DNA of 64,000 bases from UBA11403 sp963784615 (GTDB lineage Bacteria; Pseudomonadota; Gammaproteobacteria; Legionellales; Legionellaceae). Every line of letters begins with the position of its first letter. The first letter of the stretch is position 1. The notes beneath the pieces are model-generated. The model made no database searches. It was not told the DNA's origin and saw only the letters and a program-made list of their open reading frames with translations. Shown here in pieces: positions 35,314 to 44,077 of this stretch. The stretch lies in NCBI GenBank assembly GCA_963784615.1, contig CAWASG010000002.1, forward strand, positions 248,001-312,000, read 5' to 3'. The position numbers and the translations under genes were made by a program.

Positions 35314-36757
35314 ATCCATGTTTCCTGCGAATGCGTTGTAAAAATACGGCCATGATTTGCTGATACAGAGACTCACCAAGGACACGGTCTTCAATGTCAA
35401 AATCAATATTCGGGTTATCATTCACCTCGATAACATAGTGTTTATCGCCAGAACTTTTGATGTCGACACCATAAAGACTGTCGCCGATGAGACGCGTGAC
35501 TTTTAAAGCTGTTTTGATAACAGCCTCGGGTACTTCCTCCAAGGGAAATGTTTCAAACCCGCCCTCAGTATGCTCAGACGAATCCCAATTATAGATTTGC
35601 CAATGATCCTTCGCCATATAATAGCGACAAGCATATAACGGTTTGTTATCGAGAACACCTATTCGCCAATCAAATTCAGTCGGGATAAATGGTTGAATGA
35701 GGACCAAATCTGATGTTTTAAAAAATTGCGTCAGCGATTTGTAGAGATCAGTGGGTTCGTTTAGTTTAATCACACCATGCGAAAATGCGCTGTCTGGTTT
35801 TTTCAGCACACAGGGAAAATCAATAGTCGGCAAAATTTTGTCAAATTTACTGATGAAGAGGGTCTCCGGTGTTAATATCTGATGCATACGCATGAGCTCG
35901 GCTAGATAGACCTTGTTGGTGCACTTAACGATAGATTGGGGGTCATCAATGACGACTAAGTTTTCTTGAGCCGCACGACGCGCTAGTCGATAAGTATAAT
36001 GATCCAGCGATGTTGTTGCGCGAATAAATAGAGCATCATACTCGGCGATAAATTTGCTGTCGTTTTTATCAATCAAATCAACGTTCATCCCCATTGACTC
36101 ACCAGCATTAATAAAAAGTTCTAATGCTTTTTTATTGGATGGCGCGTTGGGTTCATTTGGATCATAGAGAATGGCTAGATCATGCAGGCGTTGTTTTTTT
36201 CGCCAATGATGGAAGCGTTTTTTAGAAAAATAGGCTTCCGCAGCTTCTTGCATAAATTGAACGTGGTGTTCAGGAATATCGGCAGGAGATAAGGGTAATA
36301 GTTTTTTAATCACCCATTGTTTTTTTCTTTCCAGTACAAAGCGCATTAATGGTAAGGGGAATAGTCCATGTAGTTTTTTGGCAAGGTCGCTATGGCGTTT
36401 TGCCATGTTTTGACCAAAGTAGACACTTAATAGAAATTCATTGCTATGAATGTCACGCAGGCTGTGCTGAATTTCTTCTTCAATATCTTGCGATATCTGT
36501 TTGGTTAGGCTGTTACTCAGCGCATCTTGAAGATGCAGTGCTGAGGGAATGGCTTTATGATCACGTGCTTGTGCCAAAAGTGATACGTAGTAGCCAATAG
36601 TTTGATAATTATAGGATGTGCAGAGATTAATAACGCGTATTGAGGCATTTTTATGATAGTCCTCATTCAATAGATAATCCGTCGATTCAATAATGGGCGC
36701 GGTATTTTGTAAAAAAGACCAGTATTGAGGGTCATCTGTGACCAAGATCGTTTGCAT
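35306..36757 (-). CDS. RimK-like ATP-grasp ligase with N-terminal RLAN-type domain
   Basis: 483 residues. About 1-200 form an N-terminal region resembling the RimK-like ATP-grasp N domain (MQTILVTDDPQYW, TSYNYQTIGYYVSLLAQAR), and about 210-480 the ATP-grasp core: FPCVLKKPDSAFSHGVIKL (ATP-binding lysine), LIQPFIPTEFDWRIGVLDNK and the metal-binding YVIEVNDNPNIDFDIED. It probably ligates amino acids to a peptide or protein. The start at 36757 is set by AAGGA 6 bases upstream. It overlaps the peptidase gene by 26 bases and the GCS2 gene by 8. Confidence 0.87.
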   Translation of the reverse strand: MQTILVTDDPQYWSFLQNTAPIIESTDYLLNEDYHKNASIRVINLCTSYNYQTIGYYVSLLAQARDHKAIPSALHLQDALSNSLTKQISQDIEEEIQHSLRDIHSNEFLLSVYFGQNMAKRHSDLAKKLHGLFPLPLMRFVLERKKQWVIKKLLPLSPADIPEHHVQFMQEAAEAYFSKKRFHHWRKKQRLHDLAILYDPNEPNAPSNKKALELFINAGESMGMNVDLIDKNDSKFIAEYDALFIRATTSLDHYTYRLARRAAQENLVVIDDPQSIVKCTNKVYLAELMRMHQILTPETLFISKFDKILPTIDFPCVLKKPDSAFSHGVIKLNEPTDLYKSLTQFFKTSDLVLIQPFIPTEFDWRIGVLDNKPLYACRYYMAKDHWQIYNWDSSEHTEGGFETFPLEEVPEAVIKTALKVTRLIGDSLYGVDIKSSGDKHYVIEVNDNPNIDFDIEDRVLGESLYQQIMAVFLQRIRRKHGYA

Positions 36758-37475
36758 TGGCGTCCTTTTTAGGTTGAATGATGAGTAAGTGGGCGTCATA
36801 AGTCAATACGCCAAGCATAATCGCGTTAATCAGACGGTAACTGCTGACTTTGTAATAATTGTTATGGGAGAGGGGATTTTCACGATGTGGGTCGGCCACG
36901 ACAATCTGGCGGTTGGTTTCGTCATAACCGCATAAGACGACAAAATGCCCACAGGGGGTTCCCTGAATGTCATCATAACAAGAGGCGCCTTCTTGGGTAA
37001 ATCGTTCGCGTGCGCTGCGATAGAGGTAAGTCGCGCTAAGCCCCGTTAGAATCGGTATTTTTTGTTTGAAATAGCTTTTGAGCAGCGTGCCGTTGATTGT
37101 TTCAAAGCGTACTTTGCCACCCATCTGCAGATATTCAATATAGGCAGCGCTTGATTGGAGCATCCGTTTGGTTTTTTTGTACTTCATTTGCTCTTCGAGC
37201 TTGGCAATGAGTTGTTCGTTATTGGACGCGCCTTGATTAAACCATGTTGGATCGAATAGATCGACGTTGTTGACGTATAGTGTCGTATCAAATCCGCGAG
37301 CAGCTGCATGTTTCCCCAGCATGGGTGTCAGCGTTCCGCCGGAGATGGAGCGTTCAATCTCATCAATGATATTTTCAAGGTTGACGTGCAAGTCATAGTA
37401 GCCATAAACGGCATGCAGGCATGTGGGCCCGCAGGTTTCATCATCTGGCTGGGTGTTGATGGTGAGATCGATCAT
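36732..37475 (-). CDS. C39-like papain-fold peptidase
   Basis: 247 residues. The candidate triad is Cys15 in DDETCGPTCLHAVYGYY, His177 in CGHFVVLCGYD and Asp195 in VADPHREN, in the order of C39 bacteriocin-processing peptidases. No transporter domain is attached. It is the first gene of the operon with the ATP-grasp and GCS2 ligases, so it may process or remove what they attach. Start ATG at 37475 (MIDLTINTQ) is favoured. ATG at 37508 is possible, and the GTG at 37553 would be encoded by repeat A7. Confidence 0.83.
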   Translation of the reverse strand: MIDLTINTQPDDETCGPTCLHAVYGYYDLHVNLENIIDEIERSISGGTLTPMLGKHAAARGFDTTLYVNNVDLFDPTWFNQGASNNEQLIAKLEEQMKYKKTKRMLQSSAAYIEYLQMGGKVRFETINGTLLKSYFKQKIPILTGLSATYLYRSARERFTQEGASCYDDIQGTPCGHFVVLCGYDETNRQIVVADPHRENPLSHNNYYKVSSYRLINAIMLGVLTYDAHLLIIQPKKDANANDLGHR

Positions 37476-37511
37476 TGGGTTCTTCAACGTCCTTGTTTGA
37501 GATGTCATGCC

Positions 37512-37551
37512 GTCGGTTGGGCTTCGGCAAACCCGCTTCAACCCAACCGAC
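37512..37551. repeat. GTAGGTTGGG-type palindrome, copy A7 (short form, third flavour)
   Basis: GTCGGTTGGGCTTCGGCAAA joined to CCCGCTTCAACCCAACCGAC. Both arms share the change GTAGG to GTCGG. It lies in the predicted 5' leader of the peptidase operon, 36 bases before the start codon. Confidence 0.75.
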
Positions 37552-37574
37552 ACGTAAATAATCTTATAATCTTT

Positions 37575-37603
37575 AAATTAGAACGTAATGGGAAGTATGT
37601 CAA
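37575..37603 (-). promoter_or_regulatory. Predicted sigma70 promoter of the C39/ATP-grasp/GCS2 operon
   Basis: Minus strand: perfect TTGACA, 17-base spacer, TAATTT, about 100 bases upstream of the peptidase start. The resulting leader carries the A7 hairpin. Confidence 0.65.
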
Positions 37604-37734
37604 TGTATGTATACTGCGCCCGGTTGCAAAATGAGCACAATAATATTCTGATTTCTGAAGATTTTCCAAGAAATCCTAAATTTTTACTCAGGATTTCTGT
37701 TTTTCGGAGTATGTAATAAGCTATAGGCAGGTTG

Positions 37735-37952
37735 AGTTTAATAGACCTGGTCCGTTGATATAAGCAGATTAATGCTATGTTCAGCGATGTCGTCGTTACG
37801 AGCGCAGCAATCCAGAGTACAGTGCTCCGAACTCTGGATTGCCGCGCTTCGCTCGCAACGACGCGACCTGCAAGCGCAGTGTTGCGATTTTTACCTAGGC
37901 TACTGGGTTTATCACTATAATCAACCGATCAAAACTAAATGGAAACGGTACT
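37735..37952. repeat. MITE-like element adjoining infA
   Basis: About 218 bases. The right end ACCGATCAAAACTAAATGGA, then AACGGTACT, is intact. The left end is degenerate but followed by the common GTTGATATAAGCAGATTAA. The centre is an inverted repeat of GCAATCCAGAG and CTCTGGATTGC with TCGTCGTTACGAGCG outside. The last bases overlap the infA stop codon. Between 37604 and 37734 nothing else was seen. Confidence 0.8.
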
Positions 37953-38172
37953 AGTTTTTATCTCGAAAGATAATGCGTCCTTTGGTTAAATCGTAGGGGG
38001 TTAATTCAACTTTGACTTTATCGCCTGTTAAAATACGAATGTAGTTTTTACGCATACGCCCGGAAATATGCGCCGTTACGATGTGGCCATTTTCCAGTTC
38101 TACGCGAAACATTGTATTGGGCAGTGTGTCAATTACGGTGCCCAGCATTTCAATATGGTCTTCTTTTGCCAT
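37951..38172 (-). CDS. infA: Translation initiation factor IF-1
   Basis: 73-residue OB-fold protein binding the 30S A site with IF-3 and IF-2. MAKEDHIEMLGTVIDTLPNT, FRVELENGHIVTAHISGRMR and KNYIRILTGDKVKVELTPYD are typical of IF-1. The start at 38172 (MAKED) is used rather than an in-frame codon 7 residues upstream. The stop codon TAG coincides with the end of the neighbouring MITE-like element. Confidence 0.97.
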   Translation of the reverse strand: MAKEDHIEMLGTVIDTLPNTMFRVELENGHIVTAHISGRMRKNYIRILTGDKVKVELTPYDLTKGRIIFRDKN

Positions 38173-38216
38173 GGTTCTCTCAAAAATTATCAAAAATAAG
38201 CAGCAAATAGTGCACT

Positions 38217-38256
38217 AAAAAAATGAAAATGGCAATGGATTCTGCATCATTGCCAT
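38217..38256 (-). terminator. Rho-independent terminator of the 465-residue orphan gene
   Basis: Minus strand: ATGGCAATG, 10-base loop, CATTGCCAT, followed by TTTCATTTTTTT. It lies 27 bases after the stop codon at 38283, in the spacer before infA. Confidence 0.75.
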
Positions 38257-38282
38257 AATACGGTTTGGTTCACGTAGGTTCT

Positions 38283-39680
38283 TTATGGTGATAGAGGCAC
38301 GCCGAACGAGTCACTCGATCGGAGATTGCGCACTCTAGTTGGGCTTGCGTGGAATTCATTGTAGTCCGACATCATTCCAACGGTTTCAAGTTCAGTTTGG
38401 ACTGCTTTATAAAATTTGTATGTAGAGTACACACTGGCCGTGACGCTGACGGCGATGGCTGCTACGCCAGTTAACAGGCTCGCGGCTGCAATAATCGCTA
38501 TTAGACCGAGCAAGGCATCGCGCAGCGCAATATTTTCAATGGCACGGTCTAAAAAGTTGTAATCCATTTTTTCTGGAGTCAGCGTCATACGAGCGGTGTT
38601 GAGTGTTTTTTCAGCAAAAAATAAGCGCGATGCTAAACTACTGCTGTCAAGCTGATTACTGTTATTGGTTTTAAGCGATTCTTTAATTTGCATGACACGT
38701 TGGAGTTGAGTGCGACATCGTTGAAAATGTTGGCCGGCGTTCTGGTCTCTTTGGTAGCTGGCAATTTTCCTCAGTAGCAAAAGCTCCACTTCATCAATTT
38801 GTTTTGACATGTTTCTTACTAAATTATATTCATCATCCTGCTCTTGTAATTCATCACTTGTCGTGTCAACAGGATGCATTCTTGGTGTGTGAGCCCAGAA
38901 CAGGCGGTTATTTTCCCATGAACGATTATAGTGGACTTTTCTTTTTCCTGTACTGTCCGTTCTTTCTTCAGGAGCTCGTTCGCCAGTGCTTACAAATTGG
39001 ATGGGGGGTAGGTGCATTGAACTATATCGAGGGAATGCGTGTGCAGCGGGCGAGCCTAAAATGTTCGCAACGAATTCGTCATCAATAATGTCCGCAGCAC
39101 GTAATAAATCTAATGCGCGTGATTTGCACGTGTATGATTGGTTGGTGAAAAAACCAAAATCCTCGAAACTCCATGAAAAACCCCAGTCGATATGGAACGG
39201 AAAGAGACGCTGCTCATGTTTTTGTTCACTGACAAATTGTTTCTCTTTCATCCATCTGGTGTGGCCATTGACGGGCATCCCTTCTGCTCTTAAGAGCTCA
39301 TCGTATTCGCCGATAGCCTCTTGTTCAAGCCTTCTGGCATTTTGGAGTCCTGTGAGCAATGCATGGTATTTTTCCTCTGAAACATCAAAGCTAACGCCTC
39401 GCACTCCTTGTCCATCCAGGTAGCGTAATTTTTCTGTTTCCAAATGGCCGTGGCTATCTTGAAGGTCGATTTTAAATCCAAGTAAGTCTTTGAGAAACTT
39501 GATAATAGGGTTGGTCGTTGAGCTGGGGTAGGTACTGTAAAATCCAAAGGCATGTTTGACTTCAATCGGCGCATTTTCATCAGTTTGCTCAGACATCAAA
39601 GTCGATGAATGCCAAAATGGATTGGAGCCAGCTTCATCAGTCAAGACAGTGTAGGTAACAACATATTTAGGGTAAGGCAT
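38283..39680 (-). CDS. Orphan protein with C-terminal hydrophobic hairpin
   Basis: 465 residues, not recognised. The N-terminal half is soluble and rich in aromatic residues (MPYPKYVVTYTVLTDEAGSN, FWHSSTL, then WGFSWSFEDFGFFTNQSYTC). A His early (FWHSS) and a Cys later (YTCKSRALDLLRAADII) could be a permuted papain-like pair, a weak guess. About 300-380 is coiled. Near 405-440 a long hydrophobic stretch (LLGLIAIIAAASLLTGVAAI, then AVSVTASVYSTY) could form two membrane passes. No signal peptide. This architecture is common among secreted effectors, but that is inference. ATG at 39680 has GGAAA upstream. Confidence 0.7.
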   Translation of the reverse strand: MPYPKYVVTYTVLTDEAGSNPFWHSSTLMSEQTDENAPIEVKHAFGFYSTYPSSTTNPIIKFLKDLLGFKIDLQDSHGHLETEKLRYLDGQGVRGVSFDVSEEKYHALLTGLQNARRLEQEAIGEYDELLRAEGMPVNGHTRWMKEKQFVSEQKHEQRLFPFHIDWGFSWSFEDFGFFTNQSYTCKSRALDLLRAADIIDDEFVANILGSPAAHAFPRYSSMHLPPIQFVSTGERAPEERTDSTGKRKVHYNRSWENNRLFWAHTPRMHPVDTTSDELQEQDDEYNLVRNMSKQIDEVELLLLRKIASYQRDQNAGQHFQRCRTQLQRVMQIKESLKTNNSNQLDSSSLASRLFFAEKTLNTARMTLTPEKMDYNFLDRAIENIALRDALLGLIAIIAAASLLTGVAAIAVSVTASVYSTYKFYKAVQTELETVGMMSDYNEFHASPTRVRNLRSSDSFGVPLSP

Positions 39681-39790
39681 ATTATGTTTCCAATAATTAA
39701 ATAGAATTGTAAGGAGCAATATTAACCATGTTTGTAAAAAAATTCAACATGACTTTTTAAGTGTTGCTGAAATAATATGCATAAATTCGC

Positions 39791-39859
39791 ATCCTTTCGA
39801 TATAGCAGGGTAACCCTAGGTTTCCGCGGATGAGATTACCCTGTAATATCGAAAGGATA
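39791..39859. repeat. Inverted repeat downstream of trxB
   Basis: ATCCTTTCGATATAGCAGGG, then TAA, pairs with TTACCCTGTAATATCGAAAG, then GAT, 23 bp with two mismatches, loop about 23 bases. It may be a terminator-like structure for trxB or an operator of the orphan gene. No T-run follows on either strand. Confidence 0.6.
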
Positions 39860-39936
39860 CACAAACTCAAAATAATTTTGAACAGAGCGTCAATTCATCA
39901 CCACATTTTACCCGTAGAGTGAAATGTAGTGAATGG

Positions 39937-40893
39937 CTAAATAGCATCCAAGTATTTTTCGGCGTCCAATGCGGCCATACAGCCAAATCCTGCCGAGGTA
40001 ATCGCCTGTCGATAGACATTGTCTGCAACATCACCACAAGCAAAAACACCTGGAATGTTGGTTTCAGTTGCGCCGCCTTTTAGACCGGATCGAATGCTGA
40101 GGTAGCCCTCTTGCATGTCAAGTTGGTTCTCAAACAGCGCTGTATTCGGTGTATGTCCAATAGCGATGAAGACGCCATCGACAGTGATGTCTTGGGTTGT
40201 GTTGTCTGACGTGTGGCGAAGACGTGCACCGGTTACTTTCATGTCATTGCCAAGCACTTCATCGAGCGTGTGGTTCCATATGATGCGGATATTTCCTGTG
40301 CGCTCTTTCTCAAATAATTTATCTTGCAGAATTTTTTCGGAGCGAAGCGCATCTCGTCGATGCACAAGTGTGACGGATTCAGCAATATTAGAGAGGTATA
40401 ATGCTTCTTCGACTGCTGTATTGCCGCCGCCAATCACACAAACTGCCTTTTTCCGATAGAAAAAACCATCGCAGGTTGCGCAGGCAGAAACGCCGCGCCC
40501 CATATAGGCTTTTTCAGAGTCCAGACCCAAATAACGCGCTGAGGCGCCGGTTGCAATAATCAGCGCATCACAAGTGTATGTTTCTGTGTCGCCTTTTAAA
40601 CGAAATGGGCGCTGTTGTAGATCTGCTTCTGTAATATGATCGAATATCAATTGGGTCTCAAATCGTTCCGCATGTTTTTGCATGCGTTCCATTAATGCAG
40701 GGCCTTGTAAGCCTTCAATATCACCCGGCCAGTTATCAACGTCCGTTGTCGTTGTGAGCTGACCGCCGGGCTCCATGCCCGTTATCACGACAGGATTTAA
40801 ATTAGCGCGCGCAGCATAGATAGCCGCTGTGTATCCCGCAGGGCCAGAACCTAAAATGATTAATCGATGGTGTTTTGATTTGTTAGTATTCAT
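39937..40893 (-). CDS. trxB: Thioredoxin reductase
   Basis: NADPH-dependent FAD disulfide reductase of the thioredoxin system. FAD loop ILGSGPAGYTAAIYAARANL, redox Cys138 and Cys141 in GVSACATCDGFFYR, NADPH loop VIGGGNTAVEEALYLSNIAE, and the FAD motif VFACGDVADNVYRQAITSAG. 318 residues. Divergent from ftsK with a 68-base shared promoter region. Confidence 0.97.
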   Translation of the reverse strand: MNTNKSKHHRLIILGSGPAGYTAAIYAARANLNPVVITGMEPGGQLTTTTDVDNWPGDIEGLQGPALMERMQKHAERFETQLIFDHITEADLQQRPFRLKGDTETYTCDALIIATGASARYLGLDSEKAYMGRGVSACATCDGFFYRKKAVCVIGGGNTAVEEALYLSNIAESVTLVHRRDALRSEKILQDKLFEKERTGNIRIIWNHTLDEVLGNDMKVTGARLRHTSDNTTQDITVDGVFIAIGHTPNTALFENQLDMQEGYLSIRSGLKGGATETNIPGVFACGDVADNVYRQAITSAGFGCMAALDAEKYLDAI

Positions 40894-40961
40894 CTTCTCT
40901 GCCTTTTCTTTGATTTGTGGTAAGATAAACTATCCTGCGTGCAGTATCAACTTAGAAAAGA

Positions 40962-43316
40962 ATGATGTCAAAACAACGTATGGGGCGTCAGGCGGGCACC
41001 CCTAAAAAATCCCTGCCAAGTGGTGTGAGAAAACGAGTAGCAGAGGGCTGTTTTATTTTAGCGATCGCTTTGGCTTTGTTTATCTTGTTGTCGTTGGTTT
41101 CTTATCATTTATCAGATCCTGGATGGTCACATTCACGCCCCTCTATGAAAGTCGATAATGCCGGCGGACGAGTAGGGGCTTATCTTGCTGATGCCTGTTA
41201 TTGGGGGTTCGGTTATTTGGCGTTTGCTTTACCCGTCTGTTTTGCTTTTCTTGCCGGGGTGGTTTTGAAGGAAAACCGCGTTGCTCAAGAAGTGAATCCT
41301 GCCGTGGTTGGGTTGCGAGTAACGGGGTTTTTACTTTTATTTATAGGTGGTTGTGGTTTGTTGAGCCTGGATATTTCAGCAAATGCTTTTTCAGGGCATT
41401 TTAGTGCAGGTGGAGTGGTAGGTAGAGCGGTCGCTGATGCGCTGCGTCATACCGTTAATCAACAAGGGGCCGTTCTGCTGTGTTTTTCGATGCTGCTTGC
41501 GGGAATTACATGGGCCACCCATGTATCCTGGCTTCATGTGCTTGAGCTAACGGGCCGTGAGAGTTCGAGACTAGGTTACATTAGCATGATCTTAATAGTG
41601 TCTGGCGTTCGTCAACTACGAACCATGATACAGTCATTTCAAAACAATGAGCAGGATATTGAGTATCCAAGCACGCGTGTGAAGCCGCGAGTGATCCCGA
41701 AAGTTGTGGTTGAGAAACCGTTGGTGATGCACGTTCCCAATGTTGTTGATTCAATGATTACATCCCAGGTTAAAGCTGTCCCAGCCCCAGCCGCAATCAC
41801 AGAGCCGCCCAAGATGAAAGTAGTAGGTGGTTTGCCGGCTCTCAAATTGCTCGATAAAGGGCAGCCGGGGAAGCCTATGGGCGGGTTTACCCATCAAGAA
41901 TTAGAGTCTGTGTCACGCGAAGTGGAGCAGCATTTAAGAGATTTTGGTGTTGTGGCGGATGTCGTCGCGGTGCACCCGGGGCCTGTCATTACGCGCTTTG
42001 AATTACAGCTTGCTGCGGGCGTAAAAGTGAGTAAATTGTCTGCATTGGCGATTGATTTAGCGCGCTCGTTGTCGGTAAAAAGTGTCCGCGTGGTTGAAAT
42101 TATTCCAGGCAAAACAGTGGTCGGGATTGAGTTACCTAATCTCAATCGGGCAACGGTTAACCTCTCCGAAGTATTATCATCAGATGCCTATCAACAGGCT
42201 CATTCACCGTTAAGTATGGCGTTAGGCGTGGACATTGCAGGCCACCCCATGATTGTTGATTTGGGGAAAATGCCCCATTTGTTGGTGGCGGGAACCACGG
42301 GATCAGGTAAATCCGTGGGCATTAACGCCATGATTTTAAGTTTATTGTTTAAAGCAACGCCAGAGCAGGTTCGTTTGATTATGATCGATCCTAAAATGTT
42401 GGAGCTGTCCGTTTATGACGGCATCCCGCATTTATTAACCCCTGTTGTGACGGATATGAAAGAAGCCGCGAGTGCATTGCGTTGGTGTGTGGGTGAAATG
42501 GAGCGGCGTTATCGATTAATGTCTTCATTAGGCGTGCGCAATCTGGCTGGATTCAATACAAAACTGGCTGAAGCGGTGGCAAACGGTACGCCTATCACTG
42601 ATCCGCTGTGGAAACCCATTCATGGCATGGAGACGACAGCCCCTGTATTGCAATCATTGCCATATGTCGTCGTGATTATTGATGAATTGGCCGACATGAT
42701 GATGGTTGTCGGTAAAAAGGTCGAGCAATTGATTGCTCGGATCGCTCAAAAAGCGCGTGCAGCGGGTATTCATTTGATTTTGGCGACTCAGCGTCCGTCC
42801 GTCGATGTGTTGACTGGGCTTATCAAGTCGAATATTCCGACACGTATTTCATTTCAAGTTTCTTCAAAGATTGATTCACGCACAATTCTTGATCAACAAG
42901 GTGCTGAGCAGTTATTGGGGCATGGTGATATGTTATTTTTGGCGCCGGGAACGGGGGCGCCCTTACGCGTACATGGTGCGTTTGTTGATGATAAAGAAGT
43001 CCATCGTGTGGCAGATGATTGGCGTGCACGTGGTCGGCCAGAGTATATTATTGAAATTACGCAAAGTTCGGGTGAGGGACTCGAGGGTATTGATGACGAC
43101 GAGCAGTCGACTGAAGACAGTGATCCGCTTTATGATCAAGCAGTTGAGTTTGTTATTCAAACCCGTAAGGCCAGTGTTTCTGCAGTGCAGCGACGGTTTA
43201 AAATTGGATATAATCGTGCTGCGCGGTTGGTAGAAGAAATGGAACGTACAGGGTTGGTGGGGCCTCTTGATGGTGGCTCGCGAGATGTATTGGCGTCAGC
43301 GTTTGCTGAGGATTAG
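40962..43316 (+). CDS. ftsK: DNA translocase FtsK
   Basis: Divisome-linked hexameric DNA pump for terminus segregation. Four N-terminal membrane helices (about 28-180), a short linker (about 215-300), then the motor: beta/alpha domains with VAGTTGSGKSVGINAMILSL near 443 and VVIIDELADMMMVVGKK near 569. The gamma winged-helix domain (QAVEFVIQTRKASVSAVQRR, NRAARLVEEMERTGLVGP) at about 715-775 reads KOPS. 784 residues, short because of the reduced linker. ATGATG start, so 40965 is an alternative. Confidence 0.95.
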   Translation: MMSKQRMGRQAGTPKKSLPSGVRKRVAEGCFILAIALALFILLSLVSYHLSDPGWSHSRPSMKVDNAGGRVGAYLADACYWGFGYLAFALPVCFAFLAGVVLKENRVAQEVNPAVVGLRVTGFLLLFIGGCGLLSLDISANAFSGHFSAGGVVGRAVADALRHTVNQQGAVLLCFSMLLAGITWATHVSWLHVLELTGRESSRLGYISMILIVSGVRQLRTMIQSFQNNEQDIEYPSTRVKPRVIPKVVVEKPLVMHVPNVVDSMITSQVKAVPAPAAITEPPKMKVVGGLPALKLLDKGQPGKPMGGFTHQELESVSREVEQHLRDFGVVADVVAVHPGPVITRFELQLAAGVKVSKLSALAIDLARSLSVKSVRVVEIIPGKTVVGIELPNLNRATVNLSEVLSSDAYQQAHSPLSMALGVDIAGHPMIVDLGKMPHLLVAGTTGSGKSVGINAMILSLLFKATPEQVRLIMIDPKMLELSVYDGIPHLLTPVVTDMKEAASALRWCVGEMERRYRLMSSLGVRNLAGFNTKLAEAVANGTPITDPLWKPIHGMETTAPVLQSLPYVVVIIDELADMMMVVGKKVEQLIARIAQKARAAGIHLILATQRPSVDVLTGLIKSNIPTRISFQVSSKIDSRTILDQQGAEQLLGHGDMLFLAPGTGAPLRVHGAFVDDKEVHRVADDWRARGRPEYIIEITQSSGEGLEGIDDDEQSTEDSDPLYDQAVEFVIQTRKASVSAVQRRFKIGYNRAARLVEEMERTGLVGPLDGGSRDVLASAFAED

Positions 43317-43367
43317 AGTGACGGCTCATCTGTTAAAATTCAATGAACATTTTATGCAAGGGGTTGA

Positions 43368-43979
43368 ATGATGAAAAAAATGTTATGGTTAACAGTCTTG
43401 TTGTGTGGCTCATCAGTTTTTGCCGCGACACCGAGTGAATTGTTGCAATCGAAGCTAAATGCTTTAAGAACGATGAGTGCTGACTTCACACAGGTTGTGA
43501 AAGCTAAGCGTCGGGAAGTGTCTCATTCGTCTGGTACGATGGCTCTGTCACGTCCTGGGCGTTTTCGATGGCAGACTAAAGCGCCCATGGAACAATTGGT
43601 GGTTGCTGACGGTAAAAAATTATGGATTTATGATGTTGATCTAGAGCAAGTTAGTGTAAAAAAACAAGACAAAAGTGTTGGTGGCACAGCGGGTTTATTT
43701 TTGAGTGGTTATAATGATACTGTTGCGCGTGATTTTGATGTAACCGTCAGTGAAAAAGGCAATAAAATGTCTTTTGATCTGAATGCTAAATCAAATAAAG
43801 CCAATTTTCAGCGTGTTAAACTGGTATTTGAAGGATCGGCATTGAGTGGGATTGCATTATATGATCAATTGGGGCAATTGACTGATGTTACCCTTAACCA
43901 GGTTCAAGTCAATCCGAAACTGGTTGCGTCGCTATTTCAGTTTAAAGCGCCAAGAGGCGTTGATGTTGTCCAACAGTAA
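43368..43979 (+). CDS. lolA: Outer-membrane lipoprotein carrier protein LolA
   Basis: Periplasmic chaperone moving lipoproteins from LolCDE to LolB. A signal peptide (MMKKMLWLTVLLCGSSVFA, cleavage near 19) is followed by LLQSKLNALRTMSADFTQVV, GTMALSRPGRFRWQTKAPME and LWIYDVDLEQVSVKK, the LolA beta-shell motifs. 203 residues. GGGG precedes the start. It follows ftsK as in many gammaproteobacteria (ftsK-lolA). Confidence 0.95.
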   Translation: MMKKMLWLTVLLCGSSVFAATPSELLQSKLNALRTMSADFTQVVKAKRREVSHSSGTMALSRPGRFRWQTKAPMEQLVVADGKKLWIYDVDLEQVSVKKQDKSVGGTAGLFLSGYNDTVARDFDVTVSEKGNKMSFDLNAKSNKANFQRVKLVFEGSALSGIALYDQLGQLTDVTLNQVQVNPKLVASLFQFKAPRGVDVVQQ

Positions 43980-44006
43980 TCATCAATGTCTAAGGTTACA
44001 TCACTA

Positions 44007-44052
44007 TTTGGACAAGACGACATGCAGATTTTTGCATGTCGTCTTGTCCAAA
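44007..44052. repeat. Variable-stem hairpin, copy 4
   Basis: Perfect 19-bp stem, TTTGGACAAGACGACATGC with its complement, loop AGATTTTT, 25 bases upstream of the yhdP start. Confidence 0.8.
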
Positions 44053-44077
44053 GTTCAAATCTCATACAAGGATTGTG

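Noticed and set aside
37476..37553. N-terminal extension of the C39-like peptidase from GTG 37553
   Set aside because: The first residues are encoded by palindrome A7. The family starts close to the catalytic Cys.
37772..37954. Plus-strand open frame of 60 codons upstream of infA
   Set aside because: It lies entirely in a MITE-like element.
44036..44077. Upstream extension of yhdP (MSSCPKF)
   Set aside because: It is encoded by the right arm of hairpin copy 4, and AAGGA precedes ATG 44078.
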